A DNA stretch of 64,000 nucleotides from Salinigranum marinum. Lineage in GTDB: Archaea > Halobacteriota > Halobacteria > Halobacteriales > Haloferacaceae. The stretch lies in assembly GCF_024228675.1 (NCBI RefSeq), contig NZ_CP100461.1, positions 62,001-126,000 of the forward strand, in the 5' to 3' direction. This document shows positions 8,091 through 17,603 of the stretch, one piece after another (within the stretch, counting starts at the first letter, position 1; each line of letters begins with the position of its first letter). Position numbers and translations under genes: made by a program. Below the pieces are notes generated by a model. It was not told the DNA's origin. It did no database searches and saw nothing but the letters and a program-made list of their open reading frames with translations.

Positions 8091-9136
8091 TGGCGCTTCT
8101 GACCGGCTGGGCGTCGTTCGCCGTGACCGTCGCCACCCTCGCGTGCATCTGGGGGCTGCTCACGCTCGGGCTGAACCTCCACTACGGCTACACCGGGCTG
8201 TTGAACTTCGGTCACGTCGCCTTCTTCGCCGTCGGCGCGTACACCGCGGCGATCGTGACGATGCCGCCGCCGGGCGACGCCGTCAACGCGAACTACCTCG
8301 TCGGACTGAACCTGCCTATGCCGCTCGGGTTCCCGGTGAGTCTGCTGGCGGCGGCGACGGTCGGCGGACTGCTCGCCTTGCTCGTCGGTCTGACGAGCGT
8401 CAGGCTCGGCACCCACTACCTCGCGATCGCCACGTTCGCGCTGGCCGGGATCTTCGAGGACGTGCTGGTCAACGAGGAGTGGCTCACGAACGGTACGTTC
8501 GGCATGAACAGTGTTCCGCGGCCCGGCCGGGCGGCGCTCGGCGGCGACGTCTGGCAACTCGCGTATCTCGCGTTCGCCGTCTTCTGTCTCCTCGCCGTGT
8601 ACGCTTTGCTCGAACGCCTCGTCCAGGCACCGTTCGGCCGCCTGCTGCGCGGGATCCGCGAGAGCGAGGTGGCCGCCCGAACCCTCGGGAAGGACGTCAC
8701 GCTGGTGAAACTGAAGTCGTTCGCCATCGGCGGTGCGATCGCCGGCTTCGCGGGCGGGCTCTACGCCCACTACATCGGGAGCGTCGTCACCGCGCAGTTC
8801 GTCGCGGGCGTCACGTTCACCGTCTGGGCGGCGATGCTCCTCGGCGGTGCCGCCTCCTCGGTCGGGGCCGTCGCCGGTGCGTTCGTCCTCGTGTCGTTCC
8901 GGGAGTCGACGCGGTTCATCACGGCCGTCTACGACTGGCTCCTCACCGTGCTCCCCTCGGCCGCGCAAGCGGGGCTCGTGGCGGCGGTCGAACCGCTCCC
9001 CGACCACCCGTCGTTCGTCCCGAGCGTCCGCTTCATCATCGTGGGGCTGCTGTTCGTGCTCCTCATCCGGTATCGACCCGAAGGGATCTTCGGCGACCCC
9101 AACGAGATCGCCTCGATGGGCGAGGAGGGTGACTGA
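8090..9136 (+). CDS. livM: HAAT-family ABC permease, LivM type
   Basis: A 348-residue polytopic protein starting at the ATG overlapping the livH stop. It has the LivM landmarks LNLHYGYTGLLNFGHVAFFA near the N-terminus and RGIRESEVAARTLGKDVT as the cytoplasmic ATPase-coupling loop, with about nine hydrophobic helices. A longer in-frame reading back to 7799 exists but lies inside livH in another frame, so it is discarded. It pairs with LivH. The livG GTG follows after 2 nt. Confidence 0.92.
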   Translation: MALLTGWASFAVTVATLACIWGLLTLGLNLHYGYTGLLNFGHVAFFAVGAYTAAIVTMPPPGDAVNANYLVGLNLPMPLGFPVSLLAAATVGGLLALLVGLTSVRLGTHYLAIATFALAGIFEDVLVNEEWLTNGTFGMNSVPRPGRAALGGDVWQLAYLAFAVFCLLAVYALLERLVQAPFGRLLRGIRESEVAARTLGKDVTLVKLKSFAIGGAIAGFAGGLYAHYIGSVVTAQFVAGVTFTVWAAMLLGGAASSVGAVAGAFVLVSFRESTRFITAVYDWLLTVLPSAAQAGLVAAVEPLPDHPSFVPSVRFIIVGLLFVLLIRYRPEGIFGDPNEIASMGEEGD

Positions 9137-9138
9137 CC

Positions 9139-10017
9139 GTGTCCGACGCCTCCGACACCTCCGATTCGCAGCCGGCTACGTCCTCGGATGACGCCGCCGA
9201 CCACCCCGACGAGCCACACGACGATGTCGGCTCCGACGGCGGGGCCGAGGGGCCGCCCCTGCTGGCCGTCGAGGATGTCGTCAAGCGGTTCGGCGGCCTC
9301 GTCGCGATCGACGGCGCGCGGTTCGACGTCGAGGAGGGATCGATCACCGGGCTCATCGGGCCGAACGGGGCGGGCAAGTCGACGCTGTTCAACTGCATCA
9401 CCGGCATCCACACGCCCGATAGCGGGTCGATCCGGCTCCACGGCGAGGCGATCCACGGGCGGACGCCGGACGAGATCGCCACCCGCGGCGTCGGGCGGAC
9501 GTTCCAGACGCCGCGAATCTTCGGCGGAATGACCGTCCGCGAGAACATGGCGTTCGCCGCACGCGACCAGAGCGGCGAGAGCGCGCTCGGTGCCCTCGCC
9601 CGCCCGCGGACAGTCGCGCGCGAGGAGGCCGCGGTTCAGTCGACGGTCGACGAGACGCTTTCGTTCCTCGATCTCGACCACCTCGCCGACGACTTCGCCT
9701 CGGGGCTCTCCGGCGGCCAGCGCAAACTCCTCGGCCTCGGCCGCGTGCTGATGATGGACCCCGAGATCATCCTGCTGGACGAACCGGTCGCGGGCGTCAA
9801 CCCGTCGCTCGCGGACGAACTGGTCGACCGACTGCACGACCTCAACGACCGGGGACGCACCATCCTCCTCATCGAACACGATATGGACCTCGTGATGAAC
9901 CACTGTGACCGCGTCGTCGTACTTCACAACGGAGAGACGCTGGCGGCCGGCGATCCGGACATCGTTCAGTCCGACGAGCGCGTCGTCGAGGCCTACCTCG
10001 GGGGGTACGACCAGTGA
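9139..10017 (+). CDS. livG: HAAT-family ABC transporter ATPase, LivG type
   Basis: A 292-residue ATPase: Walker A GPNGAGKST, ABC signature LSGGQRK, Walker B EIILLDEPVAGVNP and switch His in LIEHDMD. The C-terminal extension LAAGDPDIVQ.. suits LivG. About 45 Ser/Asp/Thr-rich residues precede the ABC domain, longer than usual, so a start at about residue 35 is possible. Start used is GTG 9139, 2 nt after livM. The end overlaps the livF GTG in a GTGA arrangement. It powers import through LivHM. Confidence 0.92.
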   Translation: MSDASDTSDSQPATSSDDAADHPDEPHDDVGSDGGAEGPPLLAVEDVVKRFGGLVAIDGARFDVEEGSITGLIGPNGAGKSTLFNCITGIHTPDSGSIRLHGEAIHGRTPDEIATRGVGRTFQTPRIFGGMTVRENMAFAARDQSGESALGALARPRTVAREEAAVQSTVDETLSFLDLDHLADDFASGLSGGQRKLLGLGRVLMMDPEIILLDEPVAGVNPSLADELVDRLHDLNDRGRTILLIEHDMDLVMNHCDRVVVLHNGETLAAGDPDIVQSDERVVEAYLGGYDQ

Positions 10018-10766
10018 GCGACATCGAGACGCTCCGGACGTTCGACGACTCCCTCCTGTCCGCCCGCAACCTCGCAACCGGCTACGGCGAGCTACAGGTG
10101 CTGTTCGACGTCACCGTCGACGTTCGGGCCGACGAAGTCGTCCTCGTGTTCGGGCCGAACGGGGCGGGCAAGTCGACGCTCATGCGGGCGCTGATCGGCC
10201 AACTCCCGGTGTGGGACGGCAGCGTCGCGGTGCGAGGCCACGATGTCTCCGAGGTTCCCGCCGACGAGATGGTCTCGAACGGCGTCGGCTACGTCCCCCA
10301 GACCGAGAACGTCTTCCCGAACCTCACCGTGTCGGAGAACCTCGACATCGGCGCGATCCACGCCGCCGACCCGGCCAGCCGCCGCCGCGAGATCTTCGAC
10401 CTCTTCCCCCGCCTCGACGAGCGACGCAGCCAGCTGGCGTCGACACTCTCCGGCGGGGAACGACAGATGCTCGCGATGGCCCGGGCGCTGATGCCGAACC
10501 CCGACGTGCTGCTCATCGACGAGCCCTCGGCGGGGTTGGCCCCGCAACTCGTCGAACGGACGTTCGAACACGTCGCGGCGGTCCGACAGACCGGCACGGC
10601 CGTGCTGATGGTCGAACAGAACGTCACCGCCGCGCTCGAAGTGACCGACCGCGGCTACGTGCTCGACACCGGCGAGAACCGGTTCGAGGGAGACGCGGAC
10701 GAGATCCGCGACTCCGACCGCGTGCGCGACCTCTACTTGGGACGGGCCGCACCCGACGGAGGGTAA
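10014..10766 (+). CDS. livF: HAAT-family ABC transporter ATPase, LivF type
   Basis: A 250-residue ATPase with Walker A GPNGAGKST, the LivF-specific GYVPQTENVFPNLTVSENL, signature LSGGERQM, Walker B VLLIDEPSAGLAP and switch MVEQNV. The GTG start overlaps the livG stop by 4 nt. It is the last gene of the five-gene uptake operon, completing substrate-binding protein, two permeases and two ATPases. Confidence 0.93.
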   Translation: MSDIETLRTFDDSLLSARNLATGYGELQVLFDVTVDVRADEVVLVFGPNGAGKSTLMRALIGQLPVWDGSVAVRGHDVSEVPADEMVSNGVGYVPQTENVFPNLTVSENLDIGAIHAADPASRRREIFDLFPRLDERRSQLASTLSGGERQMLAMARALMPNPDVLLIDEPSAGLAPQLVERTFEHVAAVRQTGTAVLMVEQNVTAALEVTDRGYVLDTGENRFEGDADEIRDSDRVRDLYLGRAAPDGG

Positions 10767-10843
10767 GGGCGTCCGACACGACGTCGCACCGGGTCCTCGA
10801 CGGTCGACGACCACACAGGGCCCGATCGACACTCTCAACGAAC

Positions 10844-11878
10844 ATGACCCGGGCTGAGATACACCACGTCAACGTCGGTCAGGGGGACAGCACGCTCATC
10901 GTCACGCCGTCCGAGGAGACGGTCCTCGTCGACACGGGGGAGAACCCGTACCAGCGTCGACCCGGCGAGGACCCGAACGAGATCGACATCGAAACCACGG
11001 CGGACATCGATCGGCTGTTCGGGAGTCACGACTCGTTCATGCCCGGCGAGTATCTCGAGTCGCTCGATCACCGGTCAGCGTCTGGGTCGCCCATCCGGAT
11101 CGATCACGTGGTGCTGACGCACCCACACGAGGATCACCAGTACTACGCTCCGGACGTCGTCGAACAGTTCGAGGTCGGTACGGTGCACGTCTCACCCGTG
11201 GTCAGGGAGCACCCGGACGTCTCGGGTGATCTCGCGGTCGAGATGGACGAACACGGGGTCCGGCTGAATCCCGTGGAGGCGGGTGATTCGATTCCGGTCT
11301 CCGGTGTCGACGTCGACGTGATCGCTCCCGAATCGAACCCTGCAGGGTTGGACGCCGACCTCTCCGCGCCCACGGGATCGGTCGAGCGCGTCGACAGCAG
11401 CTCGCTCAACCGGTACAGCCTCGTCTTGAACGTCTCACACGGGCACAACGACGTCGTCTTACCGGGCGACGCTCCCGCCTCGCAGCTCCGGACGGCGTAC
11501 GACGAACACGGCGTCCACCCCGACGTGGTACTCGGAAGCCACCATCTGGCACGCAACGGAAACCTGCTCGGTGGGGACCTCGTACACCCGACGGACGACC
11601 TCCAGTTCGTCGTCGCCTCGCACGGTACCAATCCGTACGGACACCCCCACGACGAGGTGCTGACCGAGCTCCATGCACAGGGGGTCCCGACCGTCTCCAC
11701 GCGAGTGAACGGCTGCGTTCGCTACCGCAGCGACGGGCGCGATGTCGAGGTGTGGGTCGAGCGACGCACAGGACTCGATCCTCGACGGCTCCTCGGCGAC
11801 TCGCCCTCGACGGACGCGTATCCCAAACCCGGGAGTCCCGAATGGCGAGGCCCAACGTGGAAACGCATCTGCTTGTAG
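10844..11878 (+). CDS. Metallo-beta-lactamase-fold hydrolase, ComEC C-terminal type
   Basis: A 344-residue protein from ATG 10844. It opens IHHVNVGQGDSTLIVTP...VLVDTG, typical of the MBL domain of ComEC/Rec2-type proteins, and carries the metal motif LTHPHEDHQ at about residue 88. GDAPASQL and GSHHLARNG supply further metal-site positions. No signal peptide or membrane segment is visible, so it should be cytoplasmic. Members include nucleases and phosphodiesterases, and substrate is unknown. It lies 77 nt after livF and may be read through from that operon. The following 285 nt (11879-12163) hold no convincing gene. Confidence 0.8.
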   Translation: MTRAEIHHVNVGQGDSTLIVTPSEETVLVDTGENPYQRRPGEDPNEIDIETTADIDRLFGSHDSFMPGEYLESLDHRSASGSPIRIDHVVLTHPHEDHQYYAPDVVEQFEVGTVHVSPVVREHPDVSGDLAVEMDEHGVRLNPVEAGDSIPVSGVDVDVIAPESNPAGLDADLSAPTGSVERVDSSSLNRYSLVLNVSHGHNDVVLPGDAPASQLRTAYDEHGVHPDVVLGSHHLARNGNLLGGDLVHPTDDLQFVVASHGTNPYGHPHDEVLTELHAQGVPTVSTRVNGCVRYRSDGRDVEVWVERRTGLDPRRLLGDSPSTDAYPKPGSPEWRGPTWKRICL

Positions 11879-12163
11879 ATTTGACCGAACCTGGGTGATG
11901 GGTCCGTCCGAGGAGGACACCACCAGGATCGACGTCGCCGACACCGACTACTGGGCGAGGAGACGACAAGCGACAGTACGCGGAGGGATCGAAGAGGCCG
12001 ACGCGACCGACGCCACCGGGATCGGGTGGAGTCGTCCGCCGTGAGGACGCGCCACGGTGTTCGTGTTCTTCGACCTCCGGGTGCTTGTGGTGGCTCGCCC
12101 GCCTCATCAGACACGATCGGGGGTCGTCGGAGTCGAAGTCGTGCCTTCGACCCGGACCGGACG

Positions 12164-12985
12164 CTAGTAATCACCGAGCACGCCCAGTCGTCTCGCCCGG
12201 CGCGTCGCGTACTGGAACACGACGTAGCCGAGCGCCACGTAGCCGACGGCCACTATGACGAGGACCGCGAGATCCACGACCGGGAACTCCCAGAGCCGGG
12301 TCCCGTCGATCATCGCGCGCTGAAGGAGCGCGCTGCCCTGTGCCAGCGGCAAGAACCGCGTCCAGCCGAGGTCGAACGCCGGCGCGGAGATGAGGACGAT
12401 GAAGCCGAACTGCAGGAGGTTGAGCCAGTTGCCGACGCGCTTGTAGAGGATGGTGATCCCGCCCGCCGCGAGTCCGAGCCCGAGCACGGAGACGATGGCG
12501 AGCGTCGCGACCGGCACGACCGTCACCAGGTTGAGCTGGAGCGCCGTCCCGGTCATGAGCAGCATCGCCGCGAGGATGAGCGTCGAAGTGATGAAGGTGC
12601 GGACCACCTTCGCGACGCCCTTGAGCGCCATCACCGGGGCGAAGCCGAACGGCGTCATGAGGTGGCGTTCGAGCGTCCCCCACTGGACCTCGCTGCCGAT
12701 GTCGTTCGAGATGGCGCTGTACGCACCCACAGAAAGCGTCCAGAGGAAGTAGCCGACGATGATCCCCTCGATGGAGTCCGTCAGCGCCTGCCCGGCGACC
12801 ATCCGGCCGCCGTAAAACAGCAGTCCGAAGAAGAACAGCGAGATGACGATGCCGCCGATCGCGTTCGCGGGGTAGCGGACGAAGATGAGGTACTCCCGAT
12901 ACAACACCGCGCGGGCGAGCAGCAGGTAGCCCGCGCGACGTGGCTCGGACTCTCGTTCGGTCTCCATTGCGCCCAGTCGGCTCAC
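12164..12985 (-). CDS. ABC-2 type transporter permease
   Basis: A 273-residue protein with six hydrophobic segments in ABC-2 permease order. Before the first helix comes the amphipathic RAVLYREYLIFVRYPANAIG. The loop GTLERHLMTPFGFAPVMALKG is the usual coupling region between helices 2 and 3. It likely exports a lipid, drug or polymer with the ATPase encoded upstream. The ATG at 12985 overlaps the ATPase stop by 4 nt, indicating coupling. Substrate unknown. Confidence 0.85.
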   Translation of the reverse strand: MSRLGAMETERESEPRRAGYLLLARAVLYREYLIFVRYPANAIGGIVISLFFFGLLFYGGRMVAGQALTDSIEGIIVGYFLWTLSVGAYSAISNDIGSEVQWGTLERHLMTPFGFAPVMALKGVAKVVRTFITSTLILAAMLLMTGTALQLNLVTVVPVATLAIVSVLGLGLAAGGITILYKRVGNWLNLLQFGFIVLISAPAFDLGWTRFLPLAQGSALLQRAMIDGTRLWEFPVVDLAVLVIVAVGYVALGYVVFQYATRRARRLGVLGDY

Positions 12986-14013
12986 CGCAGATCACCGCCG
13001 GTCAGTTCGACGAACACCCGTTCGAGGTCGTGCGACACCGTGTTGACGGCGTCGATCGTCACGTCATGCGCCTCCAGGTAGTCGACGAGCGCGTAGAAGC
13101 CGTCGCTGTCGGCCGTCACCTCGACGCGGGTCGTCCCGTCGAGATGAGAGACGTCCGTGACGTCGAAACGGGCTTCGAGCCCCGTGAGTACCCGGTCGAG
13201 ATCCGGGCTCGTGATCCGGTAGCCCTGCGTCCCGGAGCCTCGCAACAGGCTGGCGACGGTGTCGTCGGCGATCACGCGCCCGTCGTTCATGATGACGACG
13301 CGGTCGCAGACGTCCTCGATGACGTCCATGTCGTGGCTGCTGAGCACGACGGTGAGGTCGCGTTCGTCGACGATCCGCCGGAGTTCCCGGCGGAGGGTGA
13401 GCGAACTCTCGACGTCGAGGCCGAGCGTCGGCTCGTCGAGAAAGACGATGTCGGACTCGGTGGCGAGGACGCTCGCCAGCGACACCTTCTGTTTCATCCC
13501 CCGCGAGAGTTTCCGGACGGGCTCGTCCGCCTTCTCCGTGAGGTCCAGTTGTTCGAGGAGCCGGTCGTGACGGTCGGCGACGGAGTCGGGGTCGACGCCG
13601 CTGATCGTCGCGAAGTAGCGGAGGTTCTCGCGGACGGTCAGCCGCCAGTAGTCGTTGCGGGCCCCTTCGAGCATCGCGTCGACGTGAGCGTACGCCTGTC
13701 TGGGCTGTGCCGAGACGTCGATGCCGTCGATGTGGACCGTTCCCTCGTCCGGCAACACCATCCCCAGGATACACTTGATGAGCGTGGTCTTGCCGGCGCC
13801 GTTGGGGCCCAGCAGTCCCACGACCGACCCCGACTCGATGGTGAGCGAGACGTCATCGACGGCCGTGACCGCGCCCGGGCCGCTGCCGAACCGCTTGACG
13901 ACGCCGTCGATGGCGATCGCGACCGAAGCCGTGGAGTCACCACCGGGACGCGCCGCGTGGCCGGCCGTCTCCCGTGTTCGCTGGCGCGCCTCGTGACTCC
14001 CCGATGTGGTCAT
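12982..14013 (-). CDS. ABC transporter ATPase, exporter (CcmA/DrrA) type
   Basis: A 343-residue ATPase with Walker A GPNGAGKTTL, a Q-loop region around VRENLRYFATISGV, signature LSRGMKQKV (a common exporter variant), Walker B DIVFLDEPTLGLD and switch SSHDMD. About 100 residues follow the ABC domain and resemble the DUF4162-like tail of DrrA-type proteins. The ATG at 14013 has GTTTATAC (14037-14044) 28 nt upstream, so leaderless. It pairs with the ABC-2 permease downstream. Confidence 0.88.
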   Translation of the reverse strand: MTTSGSHEARQRTRETAGHAARPGGDSTASVAIAIDGVVKRFGSGPGAVTAVDDVSLTIESGSVVGLLGPNGAGKTTLIKCILGMVLPDEGTVHIDGIDVSAQPRQAYAHVDAMLEGARNDYWRLTVRENLRYFATISGVDPDSVADRHDRLLEQLDLTEKADEPVRKLSRGMKQKVSLASVLATESDIVFLDEPTLGLDVESSLTLRRELRRIVDERDLTVVLSSHDMDVIEDVCDRVVIMNDGRVIADDTVASLLRGSGTQGYRITSPDLDRVLTGLEARFDVTDVSHLDGTTRVEVTADSDGFYALVDYLEAHDVTIDAVNTVSHDLERVFVELTGGDLR

Positions 14014-14036
14014 TATCCGAGTCAGGGGCCTGAGGA

Positions 14037-14044
14037 GTATAAAC
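14037..14044 (-). promoter_or_regulatory. Putative TATA box of the ABC-2 exporter operon
   Basis: GTTTATAC on the minus strand is centred 28 nt before the ATPase start at 14013. This is the only AT-rich site nearby. Confidence 0.55.
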
Positions 14045-14150
14045 TACAGCACGGCGTGCGTCTCCGTGATCGAGCAGATGACCGAGCCCTTGCCGCGTGG
14101 ACTCGAATCCCCCCCCGGTGAAGTCGCTTCGATCCGGCCGACGGTGCGTT

Positions 14151-15176
14151 TCAGGCGCCGATCTCTTCAGCCTCTTCGATCTTCGCAGTTGCCACCGAGC
14201 GGAGTTCGTTCAGCGTCGGAACGAGTGTGGTGTCCTCTCCGGTGCTGTCGATCAGGTCAGACAGCCCGCGTCTGGCCGATCGCAGACGTTTCTCGGCTTC
14301 CGTCGCCTGCTCGATGGCGCGCTTGACGTTCCGGTTCTCGCCGTCGACCTCGCTCTTCGCATAGCCGAGCCATTTGACCCCCTCGGCGAACTCCCCCAGT
14401 GCGTCGTCGAGGTCCGTGTAGACCCCGATGTCGCCCTCGAACTGCGCGACCTTCTGCTGGTGTTCGGACACCGAGATGGGAGGGATGACCGACGCCTCTT
14501 CGGCGGTCGACCCGAGAACGTCCTGGTATCGACTGTCAGCCCGTCCGCGAGCCGTCTCGAAGTTCGCGATCGCGTCGTTTGCCGCTCTCGCTTCCACCTG
14601 TTCGAAGGCGTCGCGTGCGCTGATCAGATACTCGTAAGCTGTTATCACTTCAGTCTGCGTGCGAATCGTGTTGCGGAGGAACTCCCAGCATCCGCGCATC
14701 CGGTCCGCGGTGGTCTGTTGTGTTCGATTGCCCGCCGCGTTCGACGCTTCGATGTACTCCTCCTGAGCCCTGGCGAGGACCAACTGGAAGTCGCGGGTCG
14801 AGTTCAGGAACTCGGTACTCGACGCGGTCACGTCGGTGAGTTCCGATCCGTATCCGTCGGTGAACGTGTCGACGACGTTGGTGAGTGCTCGCTCGGCCTC
14901 CGCCAACTGCTGTGAGCCGCGGACCTCGAACTCCGTCGGTGTCTCGGTCTCCTCCGGAGTGGGTTCGGGGGGCTCTTCGGTCGGTGTCTCGGTGTCCTGT
15001 GGAGTGGCTGTCGGCGTGCTACTCGTGGTTGGCGTTCGCGTCGGGGTCGCCGCTGGAGAGGGCGGTGGCGACCGTGTCGCACTCGTGGGCTGTGCGTTGT
15101 TCGTATCGGCTATTGACGTGCTCGCGTTGCAGCCTGCGAGCAAACCTATCAAGTAAACAAATTGCCTCCGATCCAT
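14151..15176 (-). CDS. Secreted lipoprotein with Thr/Pro linker and helical domain (unknown function)
   Basis: A 341-residue protein. MDRRQFVYLIGLLAGC is a signal peptide with lipobox (twin Arg present, Tat route likely). Residues about 20-85 are a Thr/Pro/Glu-rich linker with repeated TETPTE-like units, probably glycosylated. The remaining 250 residues are mostly charged alpha-helix (QQLAEAERALTN, REVEAR-type heptads), suggesting coiled coil. I recognise no family. A minus-strand TATA (15196-15205) lies 25 nt before the ATG. It is convergent to nothing nearby and stands alone just before the glycan locus. Confidence 0.7.
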   Translation of the reverse strand: MDRRQFVYLIGLLAGCNASTSIADTNNAQPTSATRSPPPSPAATPTRTPTTSSTPTATPQDTETPTEEPPEPTPEETETPTEFEVRGSQQLAEAERALTNVVDTFTDGYGSELTDVTASSTEFLNSTRDFQLVLARAQEEYIEASNAAGNRTQQTTADRMRGCWEFLRNTIRTQTEVITAYEYLISARDAFEQVEARAANDAIANFETARGRADSRYQDVLGSTAEEASVIPPISVSEHQQKVAQFEGDIGVYTDLDDALGEFAEGVKWLGYAKSEVDGENRNVKRAIEQATEAEKRLRSARRGLSDLIDSTGEDTTLVPTLNELRSVATAKIEEAEEIGA

Positions 15177-15683
15177 ACACAGTATACTGTCAATTGATTA
15201 ATAACTGTGTGTTACGATGATCGTTGACTGTTCACACATCGTGATGGTCAGACGAGACTTAGTGTTCCAACGCACCTTTTTCGTTCCAGTCCCGACGACG
15301 ACGGGCTACCTGACTGTTGAGCAGCGGATTCTGGGAGGTGGAGAGGTGCTCAGAACGGAGCAGACGATGTGGGTTTCGTTTGCTCTCTGAGTCAGTCGAA
15401 CATAATCCACGCGCAACTGGATCGTCGCTCTCGATTCCTGTGATCGGTACTACTCCGATCGGGGGTCGTATTTGAGAAATGATATATCATCGACTAAGAT
15501 CGCTTGTGATTTTCTTATCCTACGATAGGTGAGCCTAGAGTGAACTCTGTGGTTTAAATATCATTTTTGAAATTTTGAACGGACCTGCTAAGTACGTCTG
15601 TTCGAACAGTCTGATATAATGATTCGTGGGGCGCACGTCCCCTTCCACGATGAGACGTTTCTGCGTCTCGAGAAGGAGACGCG
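15177..15683. other. AT-rich intergenic region between lipoprotein and rhomboid genes
   Basis: This 507-nt stretch contains the lipoprotein promoter, a small palindrome CAGTATACTG (about 15180), and several AT-rich blocks. The TATA-like GATATAAT near 15612 probably serves the rhomboid gene. Short open frames here lack family resemblance and haloarchaeal composition. I see no RNA gene. Confidence 0.4.
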
Positions 15684-16517
15684 ATGAGCGACTCGACCAC
15701 TGCCTCCTCATCGCAGGGTCGCGACTCGAACGCTGGCATGGGGGGGCACGAGCCACATAGTGTGTTCTGCTCGGCCACGTCGGGTGAAGCTGCGACGATC
15801 GTCTCCCTGCCGGCGGTCCTCCTGCTGATCCATTTCTTTGTTCAGCCCGTCGTCGACGCGTGGCCCCGGCTGGGATATGTTCGGTTCGCGGCCGCGAGAA
15901 CGGCTCCTGCCCGTCGAATCGCGCCCGAACCGTTCGTCGAGCACGCGTGGTGGTGGCACGAACTCACCCGCCTCACCCACGCGCTGATTCACGATCCCTC
16001 GGGGTACCACACGCACGTCGTCGGCAACGCGGCGCTTATCATCATTGCGGCCTGGGCACTCCTGCGATTACTCACCGCCCTCGGACTGCGCCGGTGGTTC
16101 GTCTTCCTGTACTGGGAAATCGCCGTCGTCGCGCCGATCGTCGGCTCGTTCTCGTTCGACCTCTTCGGCCAGACGGCCCACGGCTACGGCGCGTCGACGG
16201 TCGGCTACGCGTTTCTCGGGCTCGTCTTGGTGACCGGCCTCTTCGTCCTCGGCGACTACGCTCGACAGTGGGTCGGCCAGCGGGCGAGATCAGGGCGTCA
16301 GCTTCGATCAGACGGTGGCTCCTCCTTGCATCCTAGCGCCGTGCTCTGCCTTTTGATCGCTGTCGGCGGCGTCGTCCTGTCAGATCTGTTTGCGGCCGCT
16401 CCCGCGACTGCCGTTCACCAAGCCGGTGTCGGCTTCGGTGTGCTCGTCGGAGTCGTGTTCATGTCGATTCGAGGCGGGTCGGTACTCCACGACTGGCTTC
16501 CTGTGGGACGGCGCTGA
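15684..16517 (+). CDS. Rhomboid-family intramembrane serine protease
   Basis: A 277-residue protein with about six hydrophobic helices after a polar N-terminal tail. LTHALIHD...HVVGNAALI matches the rhomboid HxxxN region. GYGASTVGYAFLG carries the nucleophile Ser (about residue 171, GxSx pattern) and VHQAGVGFGVLVG the catalytic His in the last helix. It would cleave single-pass membrane proteins within the bilayer. A rhomboid is linked to N-glycosylation changes in Haloferax (established for that genus), relevant to the glycan genes downstream. Unusually, AAGGAG lies 4 nt before the ATG, so translation may use Shine-Dalgarno pairing. Confidence 0.8.
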   Translation: MSDSTTASSSQGRDSNAGMGGHEPHSVFCSATSGEAATIVSLPAVLLLIHFFVQPVVDAWPRLGYVRFAAARTAPARRIAPEPFVEHAWWWHELTRLTHALIHDPSGYHTHVVGNAALIIIAAWALLRLLTALGLRRWFVFLYWEIAVVAPIVGSFSFDLFGQTAHGYGASTVGYAFLGLVLVTGLFVLGDYARQWVGQRARSGRQLRSDGGSSLHPSAVLCLLIAVGGVVLSDLFAAAPATAVHQAGVGFGVLVGVVFMSIRGGSVLHDWLPVGRR

Positions 16518-16583
16518 TCGACCGCAACTGGTCGGACGAGCGACCGGGTCTGACTACGCGCACTCGGGCCTCGGCGCGGTGGC

Positions 16584-17603
16584 TCATTCGAGGACGGTTC
16601 GGACCTCTTGGAGATCGCTACAGGGTGACGAGAGACGGTTTCCCGTCAGTTCGAGCCAGCGGACCTCTAACAGGGAGGATCGGTAGTGGCACGTCTCGGG
16701 CGTTTCCTGCTGCCAGTAGTAGTACCTGACGTCGTGTGCGTCGTCGGGAACGTTGTCGAACTGAAGCGCGCGGTCGTTCGTTCGGAGCTCCTCCATCGGA
16801 GCCGGTGCCGGTGTATCCGCCGCCGGAAACATCAGTCCGAGCGTCCCGAACGAGAGAATGTTCACCAAGACGGTCACGACAACCGCGCTCGTCAGTACGA
16901 CACGCCGACGTGAGGTGAGCGTCGATGCCGCCAGTCCGAGTCCGATCGCGACGAACGCTAACACCGGAATCAGGTCGGTGTAGCCCCCGACGTCGAAGTC
17001 GACGAACAGGATCGCCAGTTCGAACCAGAGCACTCCCACGATCACCCATCAATCTTCGAACGGCAGACCGTCTTTAACTCGACTCAAAAGGCCGTACAGT
17101 CCGACCGGGACGAGCACCGAAGCCCATCTGAATCCGTACGCCGGACGAACGGCGAAGCCGGGAAGCAGAAACATCGAGAGACCAGCGACGACGCTCGGGA
17201 ACGCGTCGTTGGTCAGGTGGTGTGTGAGGAGGCCAACGAGGAGGACGATAGCCACGACGGCGAGCATCATCAGGACGACGTTGAACAACTGATACAGGTA
17301 CATATCATCACCAGCGAGATACGACAGTACAGCCGTGGGCTCGAATGAGAGCGGGAGCTTCGGTTCCCAGGCATCGATGTAGAGTGTTCCACCGTTCGCC
17401 AGGTACCACCCGATATGCTGATAGATGCCCGCGTCGGGTTCCATCGGAGGTCGGTCGTGCTCGGCGATCAGCCGCTACACTTCGAACAGTTCGATCAACA
17501 GTGCTGTGATTACAAGCACGACGACCACTACTCCGCGATTGGACGAGTCCCGTCGGCCGCGTAGCAACTGTGGAACAGAAGCCCGCTGGAACTGGTCGTA
17601 CAC
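16584..17603 (-). pseudogene. Polytopic mannosyltransferase-like (GT-C) gene with two in-frame stops
   Basis: One continuous frame runs from GTG 17603 to the TGA at 16584, but is cut by TAG (about 17475) and TGA (17046-17048). The pieces read MYDQFQRASVPQLL with a hydrophobic helix, then MEPDAGIYQHIGWYLANGGT (the acidic first loop expected of GT-C enzymes) with several helices, then WVIVGVLWFELAILFVDF, more helices and a polar C-terminal domain. It resembles haloarchaeal DolP-mannose mannosyltransferases, which are longer, so internal sequence is probably lost too. Frame conservation over 340 codons suggests recent inactivation. GAATATTATTC lies about 27 nt before the GTG. Confidence 0.65.

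Noticed and set aside
15535-15778. Minus-strand small frames before the rhomboid gene
   Set aside because: They run into the rhomboid N-terminus antisense and show no family features.
17046-17048. Recoding of stop codons (pyrrolysine or selenocysteine) in the GT-C gene
   Set aside because: Haloarchaea are not known to use either, the two stops differ (TAG, TGA), and the protein also appears shortened.
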